From the NCBI GenBank assembly GCA_012845835.1, contig JABAKD010000014.1:7033574-7097573 (forward strand): 64,000 nucleotides of DNA, given 5' to 3'. The position numbers and the translations under genes were made by a program. Under the pieces are notes generated by a model. That model did no database searches. It was not told the DNA's origin and saw only the letters and a list, made by a program, of their open reading frames with translations. Source of the DNA: Undaria pinnatifida. Lineage: Eukaryota; Sar; Phaeophyceae; Laminariales; Alariaceae. Shown here piece after piece: positions 13,801-24,054 of the stretch (its first letter is position 1; every line of letters starts with the position of its first letter).

Positions 13801-16800
13801 CTGTCACAATGCCATACCAGATACAGTGCAAACTACGTACACATCTTACGTTTTGCAATACTATTAATAGTACCGCTGTAGTTCATTACAAGGAACGCCC
13901 CCTGCATACTAACTGCTCACTGCTGTCTTTTTTATAAAATTGTTTCAAGTACGTCAGCTGCTGTGGTGAGGTCGATCAGTTTTAAGGGTCGATACTGATC
14001 TGTTACTGACTGTCCGCCAGGTTGCTTATAAAGGCACCGGCCGCACTACCGCTGTTGTCCATGCCGTATAGGGCAAATGCATCTGTTACTGACTGTCCGC
14101 CAGGTTGCTTATAAAAGCACCGGCCGCACTTCCGCTGTTGTTCAAGCCGTATAGGCCAAATGCGTCAGTGAGAGCACGTTTACCCGTTCGCAGATGACCA
14201 CCCACTATTAGTAGATCATGGCGAGGATTTAACAGATAACGCCGTTTTGGGGCTTTTGAGGGAAAAAGTGTCGAATACAAACGACATGTTCAGCATCAGC
14301 AGGGTGGTCCCTCTCTAGTGCCAGCAAGTGTGCCAGCCGGAAGCACCGGCACTATATCAGCAACGGGTACTACTCCGCATACTGCTTCTTGCGCTTGTTC
14401 CCATCTCTGCCCAACATATTCACAGGAACTACAGCAGGCAACCGGCACTAGAGAGGAACCTCCACTGTAGTACGAAGATTCCCTAACTGAGGGGGGTGGG
14501 AGGTGTTTGTACTGTAGTGCAAGGCGGTGTACGACGCGCCGCGCGCAGCTTGGTGTCACTCGTGCTGCTGAGCGCCCCATCTAGACGGTTTCGTGCGGCG
14601 GCGCTTTGCCAATTTTCGTTTTGTGGCTGCACCCGGGCCCCGGAGGTGTTATGGGCGTCAACCTTCCCGGACCCGGGTGCACCCACGAAAAACAACAATT
14701 GGCAAGCGCGGCCAGTTGAAGCCATCAAGATGGAAAACAGCTACAATTATTATACTACTGCTTGCAGTCCCCCCTGGTTGCGTTTGTTTTGGACATGTTT
14801 TTCGCGGGGTACATGCTATGTATGTGTGTCTTCTGTATCCGCATGTCTGGGATGTGGTTGTGGCGCGTTATTTCTCGCATCCGGCAGATGACGATCCAGA
14901 TGCTCTCGATCGTACGTACCAGTATGTCGTTATGACATGTGTGTGCCGGACCTGTGTAAACAGATCCAATCCGGCAAACATGTGCTAGACCATGCAGATC
15001 AATCATCTCCCTTCCGGCAACATGATCTATGCCATGCAGATAGTATAGACTAGGGATCTGTCTTTTCTGAAATATCTATGAAATCGTGCAATGGGGATCG
15101 GATTTGTCCGTCCCATACAGGTGGTGCCAGATATATATCTGCCCTGAAGTAGCCAAATCATGAACTGGGGATCTATCTGATGTGTCTGTTTTGTACAGGT
15201 CGTGTCTGTCAGAGATTTGTTCTACCGTCACCGAGCTAGGCCATGGGCTGGGGATCTACATCTGATCTTAGGTCGTATAGATGAGGGATCTAGCGGCCCT
15301 GAAATAACAAGATGACGAATTGGGGATCTGATGTGTCCGTTCTATGTATTGACGAGGGATCTATCTGATCTGAAATACCTAAGTCATGAACTAGGGATCT
15401 ATCTGATCCGCCCGCTCCGCGCAGATGGTATAGACAATATATGTGTCTGCCCTGAAAGACCTGGATAATGAACTGGGTATCCGGTCGGTCCTACCGGCAA
15501 CATGAGCTAAACCATGCAGATCGTATAGATGAGGGATGTGTAAGGAACTACAATCTACCAGGTAGATGATGAACTTGGCATCTGATGTGGCCGATGTGTT
15601 TTTTTGTTTGTTGCCTCTCTCTTCAGATCGGTCATGGCGGGTGAAAAAACCCCTACGAACAGCACGTTGGTAGTCAAGGACGGCGCTACGTATTGTGCTG
15701 ATGAAGATGGCGATGACGACGACGATCAGCGCCAACACCATCGAAGGCAGCGCCTCCACCACCACCACCTTCACCATCAACACGCTGATCGCCGGCATAG
15801 CCCGGCGGCAGTCGAGCGGTGCGTGCGATTCAGCGCTGTTTTGTCGGATTCGATGTTGTTCGGTTCGGTTCGGTTCGGTTTGGTTCGGTTCACTATTTTG
15901 CGGTTCGTTGCGGTTTGGTGCGGCTCAGCGTGGACGCATCCTCTTCTTTGTTTCGCTGTTTGTTTTTTTGCGATTACCTATATCTGTCTCGTTAGTTTGT
16001 TGTGAGTCTGGCTTTTTGTCCTCCTGCCTGTGTGTCTTGTCTGTCTGTCGTGTCTGTCTGTCGTGTCTGTCTGTCTCTAGATGTCTCTTAAGTCTCTTCG
16101 TCAGTTTGCCTCTTGATCTCCTTGTCTCTGTGTCCCATTATCTGTCCCAGCCTCTCCCAGCGTCTCTGTCGGTCAATCTCTATCTCCGTTGGCCTTCCCG
16201 GCCGTAGATCGCTGCCTCTAGATCGCGGCCTCTCGATCGCTGGTTCGTTCATGGAACGCTGTTTTTTCGCGTGATTAAAAGGCTAGAGAAGAAACAAAAA
16301 CGTTCGATCTATCTTTCCTTCATCTCGCTATGTCAAGTAAAGACCAGCATCATCGCTATTTGGTTGATCGATGCGTTTTGCAAATAGTCTGGGAAGATGA
16401 AGGCGAGCTGTTCGTTTTTGAGTCGCGTTTTGCCCCCCCCCCCCCCCCCCCTCGTCCCCGCCCGACATCTCAATCTCTCCTCTGCCCTCGCCCTTCCTTG
16501 TGAAGGGCGTTTCTTCTTGAGTAGCGTTTCCCCAGCCCCCCCCCCGCCGCGGTGCTCCGTCTTGAAAGGGATGCGTGGTCAATGGCCAAATGACTAAGGC
16601 AAGCAACTAATGATACGCCCCGCCCCCCCCAACCCCACCCCCACCCCCCCGGACATCTCAACCCTTTCCTCTCCTGTTGTTCTTCCTTGTCCCTACGCTG
16701 TAGCTTTCTAGGTCCTCCTCCTGATGTGCAGGGACACGGTGGCGGCTCTAACTACTGGCCTCGGGGTGCGGAAACGACATCGACTGCCGCGGCTGCTTCC

Positions 16801-19179
16801 ACCCCATCCTCCTTTAGGCGATATCCCCAGAGCCACCCAAGTCCCTCTCGCGGCGGTGGGGCACCCGCTGGGGGGGACGCTGGAGGTCCTCCCCCTGAAG
16901 ATTGCGATGACGAAACGCCTGCTGGAAGAGGACGAAACCCGTCAGAGGGAAGTGCTAGGGATAGCGATGGCAGGGAGCAGCACCACCCGCAGCGGCCGCA
17001 TCAGCATCAGTGGAATGAGCAGAGGCAGCAGCAGCTGCAACGGCACGAGCATCGGCAGCAACATCAGCGACTCGAACAGCAGCAGCATGAGGAGGAGGCA
17101 GAGCATGAGTGGCGGGGAGGAGAAAGAAGGGCTGGAGGCGGACAGGAAAGGTGGCGGGAAGTTGGAGGCCGAAACCACGATCTCCACCCCCACCCCCACG
17201 CACACCCCCACGACCACCTCTATCACCACCCCCACCTTCACCACCGACAGCATGACGAAGGCGATGCGGGTGTTCCACACTCTGCTTGGCGGAGTGGTTC
17301 CGGGGGCGGGGGTAGAGGTTTCAGCCGCGGCCATGGTGATGATGGTGGTGGGGCGACCGCGTCTCGGATGTTCGCCGTGCCTCCTTCATCTCCACCTTCT
17401 CCTGCTGCTGCCGCCGCTACTGGTTGGGTGAGGAGGGGGGCGGACAGACCGCGGTCATTGGATCCCTCGCCAACCCCTGAGGGGGCTAGGCGCACCTCCC
17501 CTTATGCGTGGGTGGGGCGCGGAGAAGTGTCTCGAAGAGAGATGGGCCCCGGGGGGGCGGACCGGGATGACCTGGGTCGTGGAGAGCTAGCGAGGGGAGA
17601 GGTTGGAAGGGGAGAACAGGGCGGTCGGGATGAGCCGAGCCGTGGGGAGGTGGGGAGGGGAGAGATCGGTCGCCGGGGCTACAACCCCCGAGCAGACGAG
17701 GGGGGGTCCGCGGGCGTGAGGCGAGGCAGGAGTTCGGCGATGGAAGTGGATGAGGAGGAGGGTGAAGAGCGGAGGGAGGGAAGGAGAGGGCCGGAGGAAG
17801 GGAGGGGGCGCGGCGGTCCGTACGGGTGGCGTCCAGCCAGGGCAGGGAATTGGGGGGTAGGGAGAGGGCGCGCGCAGGAAGAACCGCGCCCCCGCGCGTC
17901 TGGAGCCGCTGCTGCTGCGTCCACCGGGGCCTCGGTTGCCGTCGGTGAAGTTAAGGAGGAAAAGGAGGGGAGGATGCCTAGCAGTGGCGGTGGTGGGAGC
18001 GGGGGCGGGGGTGGGGGTGGTGCTGGTGGTGTCAGTTGTGGTAGGTTTCCCGGGCGTGAGTCGCCGAAGGCTCAGCTGATGGCGCGGGTGGCGGAAGGTG
18101 TCCGCGCGCGGGAAGAGGGTCGGCGAGGCGACTGGTCGGTTAGGAGGGAGGTTGCCACCGGGGGTGGAAGTGGACGGGGGGGGGGGCGTTGTGGGCCGGA
18201 GCTGCCCGAACCGAAGCAAGAGCGTGGCGTGAGGAGAAGCATGAGCGGCAGCAGCACCAACAGCGTCAATAGCGGTGGTGGTGGCGGTAGTGATGGCGGT
18301 GGTGGTAGCGGTAGAGCTGGTGGCGGTGATGCACACCCGAAGAAAGAAGAGGAAGACCGTAAAGATACTCGTCCGGAGACGCCAGTAGCGACGGCGGCCG
18401 CAGCGGGGGGCTCTACTGTCGCTGTTGCCCCTTGGCGAAACGCGGCAGGGAAGGGACGCAGTGGTGACGGCGGTGGTAGCGGGGGCGGCGGTGGAGGTGG
18501 CGGCAGCGACAAACATGCGATAATGCGCAAGAAATCTATCGGCCGTTTGCAGACGGAAGGGTGGACGTTCGCCACAGCTAGCGGCAGCAACGTTTTCCCT
18601 TGCTCTTCTGGAAACCCCGAGGTACCCGCGTCGAGCAAGAGTAAGCAGGACGCTATGCACGTTCGTTCAGGCAGCGCGAGTCCCGTAGGAGAGAGCTGCA
18701 GTGGTGGTGGTGGTGGTGGTGGTGGTGTTACTGAGCGACGTCCTCCTTCTGCATCCGAGCACGAAAACAAGAAAAGAAAGGTGACCGGGGGGGGGGCATC
18801 AAGCGCCTTGTTTAAATCCGCACCAGCGGCTACCTCTGGTGCTGGTGGTTCCGCTAATGCTGGGGGAGCTGGGAGGGCTGCTTCGTCGACTAACGGGGGT
18901 GATGGCCAAGCCGCGGCGACGGGTGACTCCGGAAGTAAGGGAGGCGGCGGTGGCGGCGGAGACGACGGCGGCGGAAGCAACAGCAATAACAATAGCAGCA
19001 GAAGCAGCAGCAGCGGTGACGGAAGCAGCAACAGCAGCACCAGCACCAACAGCAAAAATAAATTTCCAAGCAAGGGCAAAACGACGGGGTCGTCGGACAG
19101 GGGGCTAGAAGTCGCCTCTGAGGGCGGAGGTGGGTGTCGCGCTCAACGCTTCGAAGGCTGTGAAATCAGCCAGCAATAG
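4799..19179 (+). CDS. Two-repeat Myb/SANT-domain protein with long low-complexity arms (7 exons)
   Basis: Exons: 4799-4838, 5333-6353, 6735-6837, 7304-7428, 8064-8195, 15627-15818 and 16704-19179. Splice phases are 1,2,0,2,2,2 and all agree, giving 1362 codons plus stop. The first Myb repeat (about residues 385-435) has tryptophans at 385, 412 and 431 and the motif AAQCEMRWGEHL, close to the Myb consensus QCRxRWxxxL. The second (about 440-485) has W445 and W464 and the helix-3 start LLGRRSVMAGEK, but no third tryptophan, so it is divergent. The N-terminal arm has Gly/Asp and KPASGSAS-type repeats. The C-terminal arm is Gly/Ser-rich, with GRGE repeats and a KKRKV-type nuclear signal near residue 1227. 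Inferred role: nuclear DNA-binding or chromatin protein; targets unknown. Exons 3-5 are certain, exon 7 is likely, and exons 1 and 6 rest mainly on phase and splice sites. The gene is convergent with the PRPP synthetase gene. Confidence 0.78.
4925..5097 (+). mobile_element. MITE-D copy 1, in intron 1 of the Myb gene
   Basis: Terminal inverted repeats: the left end begins TAGGGGTCCCCCAATAAGGC, and the right end, read on the minus strand, begins TACGGGGTCCCCGGTAAGGC. The interior has several AAGGCGGT repeats. A diverged inverted copy lies at 40256-40409. No ORF; non-autonomous. Confidence 0.85.
5333..6353 (+). CDS. Exon 2 of the Myb/SANT gene (low-complexity N-terminal arm)
   Basis: This 1021-nt exon encodes a basic start (SPKRAK), Gly/Asp-rich stretches, then a 24-bp-unit minisatellite (about 5760-5960) read as KPASGSAS-like repeats, then Gly/Glu-rich sequence. 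It ends with YTPEAVEALVEKMLAKQVA, the only helix-like part. The donor is AAT|GTAAGC. The reading frame is kept open through the repeats, which supports coding use. Confidence 0.72.
6735..6837 (+). CDS. Exon 3 of the Myb/SANT gene
   Basis: The exon begins after GTGTTAG and ends at AAGAG|GTGTGT. It encodes 34 residues ending TTWLQE. The tryptophan is the first conserved Trp of Myb repeat 1 and the acidic residues continue into exon 4 (DDEKLLEAV). Confidence 0.82.
7304..7428 (+). CDS. Exon 4 of the Myb/SANT gene (core of Myb repeat 1, GC donor)
   Basis: After a TTTTTTCAG acceptor the exon encodes DDEKLLEAVVASGDPANAY, then KKRNWETIAAHCYGHSAAQC, then EM. These are helices 1-3 of a Myb/SANT repeat. 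The donor is AG|GCAAGT, the consensus form of a GC-AG intron. Using it gives QCEMRWGEHL across the junction, matching the Myb family far better than the in-phase GT donor 18 nt downstream. Confidence 0.88.
7699..7965 (+). mobile_element. MITE-A copy 1: terminal repeats plus subterminal hairpins, in Myb intron 4
   Basis: The left end begins GACCCAGGCTACGGTAGGGG; the right end, inverted, begins GACCAAGGCTACAGTAGGGG. TTCT flanks both sides as a possible target duplication. Just inside the left arm is the near-palindrome GGTCACTCGCGCGAGTAACC, and inside the right arm is AGCCACTCGTGCGAGTGGCT. 267 bp, no ORF. Confidence 0.88.
8064..8195 (+). CDS. Exon 5 of the Myb/SANT gene (Myb repeat 2)
   Basis: The exon follows CATGACCAG and encodes WGEHLHSLSRERANWKPDEE and then a segment containing VPQWATIVKLLGR. 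It ends repeat 1 and supplies helices 1 and 2 of repeat 2. The donor CGAAG|GTGCGC leaves phase 2. Confidence 0.88.
8420..8480 (+). repeat. Long poly-C tract
   Basis: About 20 C in one run (8448-8467), preceded by other C runs, within intron 5 of the Myb gene. Confidence 0.9.
8865..9470 (+). repeat. C-rich (CCCTAC)n-like low-complexity tract
   Basis: Six hundred bases of near-continuous CTACCC/CCCTACC units with poly-C runs and almost no G, within Myb intron 5. The ORFs it supports (Pro/Thr/Tyr) are composition artefacts. Confidence 0.85.
9693..9969 (+). mobile_element. MITE-F: 277-bp element with inverted ends
   Basis: The left end reads AATACGAACCCTGACAA. The right end reads TTGTCAGGGCTGGTCCGTATT, inverted, with four extra bases. 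The interior has palindromic CGTACGTA-like and TCACGTTT repeats and no ORF. Confidence 0.7.
10430..10860 (+). repeat. Hairpin-bearing repeat block, left part
   Basis: Repeated units contain CTTGACAGCCGTCCGTCAAG (an inverted repeat) and AGCAAGATTGCCGTCA, plus two copies of GGTTCGAGGCTCACCGACTC. The same units resume at 11905-12310. Confidence 0.75.
11010..11470 (-). mobile_element. K-family element, copy 1 (diverged)
   Basis: Diverged tandem neighbour of the next copy: it shares ACATTTATAAAATAG, TGATGTTAGAT and an end module reading CTTCGAACTCACACC. A TACCTGGTA site lies at 11228. Confidence 0.6.
11480..11905 (-). mobile_element. K-family element, copy 2 (inverted relative to 23525-23990)
   Basis: Read on the minus strand it matches 23525-23990 over most of its length, including the end module GTGAGTTCGGCGAATTTCAG, the TTTGCAAGCTGCGTTG stretch, a purine/pyrimidine run and CATTCGAGAATCAAAGTCA. 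No ORF. Confidence 0.75.
11905..12310 (+). repeat. Hairpin-bearing repeat block, right part
   Basis: Continues the units of 10430-10860 (CGACAGCCGTTCGTCAAGG, GCAAGATTGCCGTC). The two parts are separated by the K-family copies, as expected if those inserted into one array. Confidence 0.7.
12375..12450. repeat. Inverted repeat CCTCGGGTAAATC / GATCTACCCGAGG
   Basis: A 13-bp near-perfect stem with a loop of about 45 bp in Myb intron 5, next to a (TTG)n microsatellite at 12515-12545. Confidence 0.7.
13999..14165 (+). repeat. Tandem duplication, two units of 84 bp
   Basis: ATCTGTTACTGACTGTCCGC starts both units (13999 and 14083). They differ at only a few positions, so the duplication is recent. 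Confidence 0.9.
14306..14460 (+). mobile_element. MITE-E copy 1
   Basis: The left end GGTCCCTCTCTAGTGCC is inverted at the right end as GGTTCCTCTCTAGTGCC. The interior TCCCATCT and AACCGGCACT stretches are shared with copy 2 at 42941-43099. 155 bp, no ORF. Confidence 0.85.
14598..14712. mobile_element. Foldback MITE-G
   Basis: Arms of about 45 bp face each other around a loop of about 28 bp: GCGCTTTGCCAATTTTCG with CTGCACCCGGGCCC on the left, and GGACCCGGGTGCACCC through AATTGGCAAGCGC on the right. A single copy in this window. Confidence 0.75.
14950..15600 (+). repeat. GGGATCTG-rich diverged tandem array
   Basis: Around ten units of CATGAACTGGGGATCTATCTGATC type spaced 30-90 bp apart, ending about 30 bp before the exon 6 acceptor of the Myb gene. 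Confidence 0.75.
15627..15818 (+). CDS. Exon 6 of the Myb/SANT gene (His/Asp-rich)
   Basis: The acceptor CTCTTCAG at 15619-15626 joins in phase 2 to exon 5 and gives GRRSVMAGEKTPTN, which fits the position of Myb helix 3 although the third Trp is absent. The exon continues with an Asp run and a His-rich run and ends at GAGCG|GTGCGT. The 7.4-kb intron before it makes this link the weakest internal one. Confidence 0.55.
15830..16690 (+). other. Myb intron 6: low-complexity, no element recognised
   Basis: Contains (GGTTC)n at 15860-15895, (TGTCTG)n at 16035-16075, a run of about 18 C near 16433-16450, and a C/T-rich tract before the exon 7 acceptor. Confidence 0.7.
16704..19179 (+). CDS. Exon 7 of the Myb/SANT gene (Gly/Ser-rich C-terminal arm, stop)
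   Basis: The acceptor CGCTGTAG follows a long pyrimidine tract and restores phase 2. The open frame runs 2476 nt to a TAG at 19177. It encodes a His/Gln-rich stretch, a block of GRGE/RGEVGRGE repeats, poly-Gly runs, a KKRKV-type basic cluster and an Asn/Ser-rich tail. Such a long frame in highly repetitive DNA supports selection on the frame. A GGAG|GTGGGT site near 19129 could be a further donor, so the true C-terminus may differ. Confidence 0.72.
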
Positions 19180-21450
19180 CAAAACATAAACTCTGTGTTG
19201 TATTTCCCGGAAGTAGCCTTCGCCGATGCTGGCAGTCGCAACGAGAGCGTAAACAGAAGCGGTAGCAACAACAGCAGTAATAGCGCTGAGAGAGCCCTAT
19301 AGCAGACCGGGAGCCGTTTTTTTTTTTTGCCCAAAAATGAAGTTTTTTTGTCTGTTTGTTTTTCTTTCGTAATAAAAAACTTGGATGCTGGTAGCACACC
19401 GGAGGGTGTGGGTGTACTCATTATTATGCATGCCCCTAATCTTAAACCTTAGACCCGCGCGTCCTGGTGTGTGTGTGTGTGGGGGGGGGGAGTCGGGAGT
19501 GGTTGGCATTTTGGCTTACTTTTTTTCTGGCAACCATAACTTCAGGAGCTTGTTGACACTCCCCTTCAGGAACGGACGAATCCCTGTATTTTTCGGCCAC
19601 ATAATTTGCCGCCTGGTACAGTAGTAGGTTTCGCGGCTAGGCTCGCTACACATGTATGCTTTCCCGCCCCAAGAGATACAGATGGAGGGGGTGAGATCGC
19701 CCATCGCAGTTGTCAGTCAGTTTGGAGGTGGGGTGGGAGGATGGGATGGGGAGTGGATTGGGTATGGGTGGGGGTGGGAATGGGAGTTTTCCGTGGTAGT
19801 TGTCCCTCAAAGTGGGGTTGAATGAGGGTGGGGAGGGGGGTGTTTCCTCGGGATAAGGGGGGGGGTAGGGGTAGGGGTCAGGGTGGAGTTAGGGGTGGGG
19901 CTTGGAGTATTTTTTGGAGTAGGAGGGGGCGCCCCTCCGCTAACCCTGGCGTGCTTTGCAAGGATATTATCCGGTTTGAGGTGTTTGATTACATGCTCGT
20001 GCGTGGCGGCAGTGGACAAGAGGTATGTCGGCGGGGGAGGGGGGGTAGAAGCGCATGCGTGAGGTGGGAGGGAGTTGTGGAGAGTTTTGCCGGGGGGGGG
20101 GGGTTGATCGCGGCATTGCTGACCGCAGACGGTGCTGTGTGGGAGGCGTTCTCTAGTTATAGGGGTTAGGGTTGGGGGGTGGGAGGGGGGGGGTTGATAA
20201 ACAGGGGTGTTGAGCTATCGGCCGGCAACCGCTCGTGTGGGAAGGGAGTGAGGTGTGCATGAGAAAATGACAGAGGCGCCGCATCGACGCTGCCGCCGTT
20301 GATGTCGGGGAATGGGGGTTGGGGAACGTTCAAATATATAACATGGTTTTTTGTGTGTTGTACGCTTCTGGGTCCTTTCTATTTTTTCTCGCCGGATTTT
20401 TGCGAAAACCCGGATGTCGCGGTTGGTGAGTGCGTGCGTGCGTGGTGTGTGCTTGTGTATGGGTGTCCGTGCTGTGTGTTTTTTTGTGTTCTCTGACGAG
20501 AGAAAAGGAGATGCGATGTCGGGTGAGCGGAGCGGATGGGAGGGAGGGGGAAGAAGACACCAAAGTTAGAACAACTCGGATTTTTTTGTCTCGAAACCTA
20601 ATGTGTTTAGTTTCAAAACCCGCATTGTCTCAACGCTTGTTTTGTACCGAAAGTCTTTTGTCTTGAAAGCTTTTCTTTTCTTGAAGCTTTTGTTTCTTGA
20701 AACTTTTGTTTCTTGATTTTTTTTTCTCGGATTTTTTAGGCTCGAAATGTTTCTGTACCAGGGTTATGTGCGCCTTTTGGCGTTGCGAAACCCCGTATCA
20801 TACTCAAAGTGGATAGTGGGATACTTCGTGATGGGAGAAAAAGGAAGATAAAAACAAGATGAGGGCCTGGGGCACACGAGAGGCGGGGGAAGGTAAAAGC
20901 GTTCCCGGGTCGTTTTAGACGCCTGCTTTTCATATTAATTATTTTCGCGATTGTGCCATTTTTTGCGTTTGTTACGCTGTCTTTCATATTTTGTATTCGT
21001 CGTGGGGAGGTGGGAAAGGGTGGGTGGGTGGGGAGCGGATGTCGTCTTGTAACATAGAAGTGTAGGCTTTTGGTTGGCTCGAGGGAAACGCGAAGGATGC
21101 ATGTGGAGGAGACTTTTTTTTTACTTTAGAGGACGTTCGTTTTCTGTGTGGACGGACCCTTTCTCTAGGTTAAGGTGTTTATTTAGTCCTCCTCGAATGT
21201 GGAATGATTGCTTGGGCCGTCGGTAGGTTGGTTGGTGGGTTTTCCAGTTGGTTGGAAGGTTATGCTTGATTGGCTGGCTTGTTCGTTGTTTGGTCGGTTG
21301 GCTATATACTCCGTTGTTGGTTCGCTGGTTGGCTGGCTATATAGTTGGGTGGTTCGATGTTTCGGGTAGGTTTGTCCATTTTCCTTGTACCTTGAAGGGA
21401 GAAAACGGTCAACTGTTTGTCGTCGATCAAGGGACCGCGAAATACGCGAG
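19180..21450. other. Downstream of the Myb gene: G-rich low-complexity, no gene
   Basis: Probably includes the 3' UTR. 19730-20200 is G-rich on the plus strand with many GGGTGGGG runs (quadruplex potential). 20570-20730 has repeated TTTTGT-TTCTTGAAA units. 21220-21350 has GGTTGGTTGGC-type repeats. Confidence 0.6.
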
Positions 21451-23520
21451 CTGCTAATGTCGAGAGGGAAGTTTTTGAGCGTATGACGGTTGGATGGAAT
21501 GCTGGGGGCTAGACTGGTCGTGACAATGACGACGACATGCCTTGTTGAGGAAAAGGGAGGGAAGGGGGGAGGAGAGAGGAGGGGTAAGGTAAGGGTAAGA
21601 CGGCGTTGCCCAGGCGTCGCTCGTCAAAAGCTTGTAAGGAGAAATGGAGGGGAGTGGGGTCGGGTGGGGTGATGATGGTTTTTGGTTGTGTTGCTCGTTC
21701 GTTCGTTCGTTCGTTCGTTGACAGTCTCGACGGAGTGGAGGGTTGGGGGGGGGGGGGGGGGTAGGAAGAAGTTCTACACGTAGCCAAAAAGAGGGAGGGG
21801 GGGAAGGAGAGGTGGGTGCTGAGGAGAGAAGGATCATCGTAGAATAGGAGGTACAAGTAGTTAGATATTTTTGTGTGTTGGCGGGCATTGTGGCGGGGAC
21901 AGGGTGAGGCTGCCCTTCTTGCGTGGTTTTGTAGTTGTTTGTATGTGGAGGCGGTTGGTTGGGAGGGGAGAGAGAGAGAGAGAAGGGGGCGGAGTGAACC
22001 CCGTGTACCCCCCAGGGGGGGGGTTGGGGGGGTGGGGGGGGGGCGGAGGTCGGCCGTACCTAGTGATTATCCTCTTCGATGACGACTGGCTGGCTGGCTG
22101 GCATCGTCATTATTTTACTTGATGGATGCTTTTTTTTCTGTCCAGTGGACGTTTATTTGTTTCGATGTGGTTTTGTGTTTGGTGATAGCCAGTACAGTAC
22201 GGGTCCGTGTGTGAAAGCATTGATTGTATGGTGGGAATGTTCCTGTCTAGGCGTATAGGATCGTCGGTTTCAGTGACCGATGGTACGATGTTTCGTTTTT
22301 TTTCTGCGTTTTTTCCCCCCTCTCCCCTCCCCTCCCCCCTAGTATTAGATTTTTTTAATGTACACGGGGGAATAGGTAAGGTACCTCGAGTTGTTGCTGT
22401 CATGTCCTACCCGTATACGTTATATACTTAGTCGAGGGACTATGGTGGCTCTGCATGATATAGTAAGTACAAGTAGAAGACGCTCTTTGGGCACCAGTCG
22501 AGAAGAGAGGGGGGGCTGGTGGGGGTGGTCGCCGTGGAATCATGACAATGGTGATGGTGATGATTCGTTTTGCTGTGCGGCACGGTCTTCCGTCTTCTCT
22601 CTCTCCTGTTTGTTTGGTGGTGGTGGTAGCGGTGCCCCCCGATTCCATTATTAAGAATAAGCCGTCGTCGTAGTGGTAGTAGTAGTTAGTGATGGTGTTT
22701 CACTTGGGCCTTGGGCTTACGTACGTGTTGAGAAAATACCGTGGTCTCCTTCCTGACTGTTGTTGCTGATGTTGAAACGACCATTTATTTTGCACCACAA
22801 TTTGATGGGCTCCTGGTAACCTAACATCATCAATCAATCAAACAAAACTTGCCTGACGGTACAACAAGCCATTCATGAATGGATGTGTGTGGTGTTGTCA
22901 CATCTCTATTTTCCGTAGAATTGCCTGGGGCAGCCCCAGCCTCGATCTAAATCCCCAACATGTTTTTCCCCTGGGCATGTGCTGCTCGCTGTGTTCTGGT
23001 GCTCTCGTGTGCCCGATGGTTTGGTGAGGCTCATCTCTAGTTCAGCTCACGGTATGATCTTGTTTGAATGCGAGAGCTGGTCTTGGTCAGAAACCAAAAA
23101 CGTCGTCGAATGGTTTTAGATGCATGGATATCTTCCTTTCCAAGAATATTCCCAAACAGAAGATATAACTTCCAAAATACTTCGGTAGAGGTTCGTATAA
23201 CTCTTCGATTGAGTCAGATGATTGCTGAAGAGCGAGCTTTGACTTGAAAAAAAGAACAACCAAAGCGAGAGTTTCCCCCTCTGAAACGTGTGATTAACAC
23301 TGCTGCTGTGTTATATCTATCTAAACTTTTGGGGTTTATTTTCTGTTTGGCTACTCCTCAAACGGCGACCTATCTTGTCCGCAGTTTATTTTACCGCGGC
23401 TGATAACTTACGCCTCAGGGCCCCGACGGCCACGTGCTCGCGGTACAGCCTCTGAGTTCGGCGAGCAATCCCGGAAAAAAGTCTCAAAAAGTTGAAACTG
23501 TGCATGGATCGTGCACATGT
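21451..23520. other. Intergenic, purine-rich runs, no gene
   Basis: (GTTC)n at 21697-21718, poly-G runs near 21745 and 22015-22042, (GA)n at 21968-21982 and a short perfect palindrome CTGGGGCAGCCCCAG near 22925. No conserved coding segment seen. Confidence 0.6.
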
Positions 23521-23524
23521 CTTT

Positions 23525-23990
23525 TTTATAACTAATTTTCAAGGACGTCAGCCGTGAGTCCGACGAATTTCAGGTCAATACTCATCTTTGCAAGCTGCGT
23601 TGTTGGTACTCGTAATATACTATGATATGGGTGATTTTTCATTGGGAGATGTCCTATTTTTTGTCCACTATAATGGCAAGTGTTGGTATTTATACTTGAG
23701 GTGGGGAATTTTGAGCTAGGAAAACATCACATCTATTTTATAATTTATTACTGTAGTTTCCACTATAGACTTCTGCTCTATCATATGTATGGTAGGCGGT
23801 ATATTTTGTTCTTTCTCCCCCCGGCTTTAATATCGTGAAGAGTACGAATACAGAATATTATTAGCTATCTATATGTTGCTCTTAATACAGCATTCGAGAA
23901 TTAAAGTCAGCTACTCCCACCCCAAAAAGAATAAAAACTTTGTCACATTAAACTGCTCGTTCCACCAACACTTCAGTATAAATATGATTG
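23525..23990 (+). mobile_element. K-family element, copy 3
   Basis: Begins with the end module GTCAGCCGTGAGTCCGACGA and AATACTCATCTTTGCAAGCT. It matches 11480-11905 in inverted orientation. No ORF. Confidence 0.75.
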
Positions 23991-24054
23991 GCTTACTTAT
24001 GATACGATACGGTGCAACATCGTACAATATAATCTGGCGAAAGTAATTTGGTTA

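Noticed and set aside
14483-14728. Minus-strand ORF with a P-loop-like GAPGSGK
   Set aside because: It lies inside the foldback MITE-G arms, has no other ATPase motif, and the same DNA is explained by the inverted repeat.
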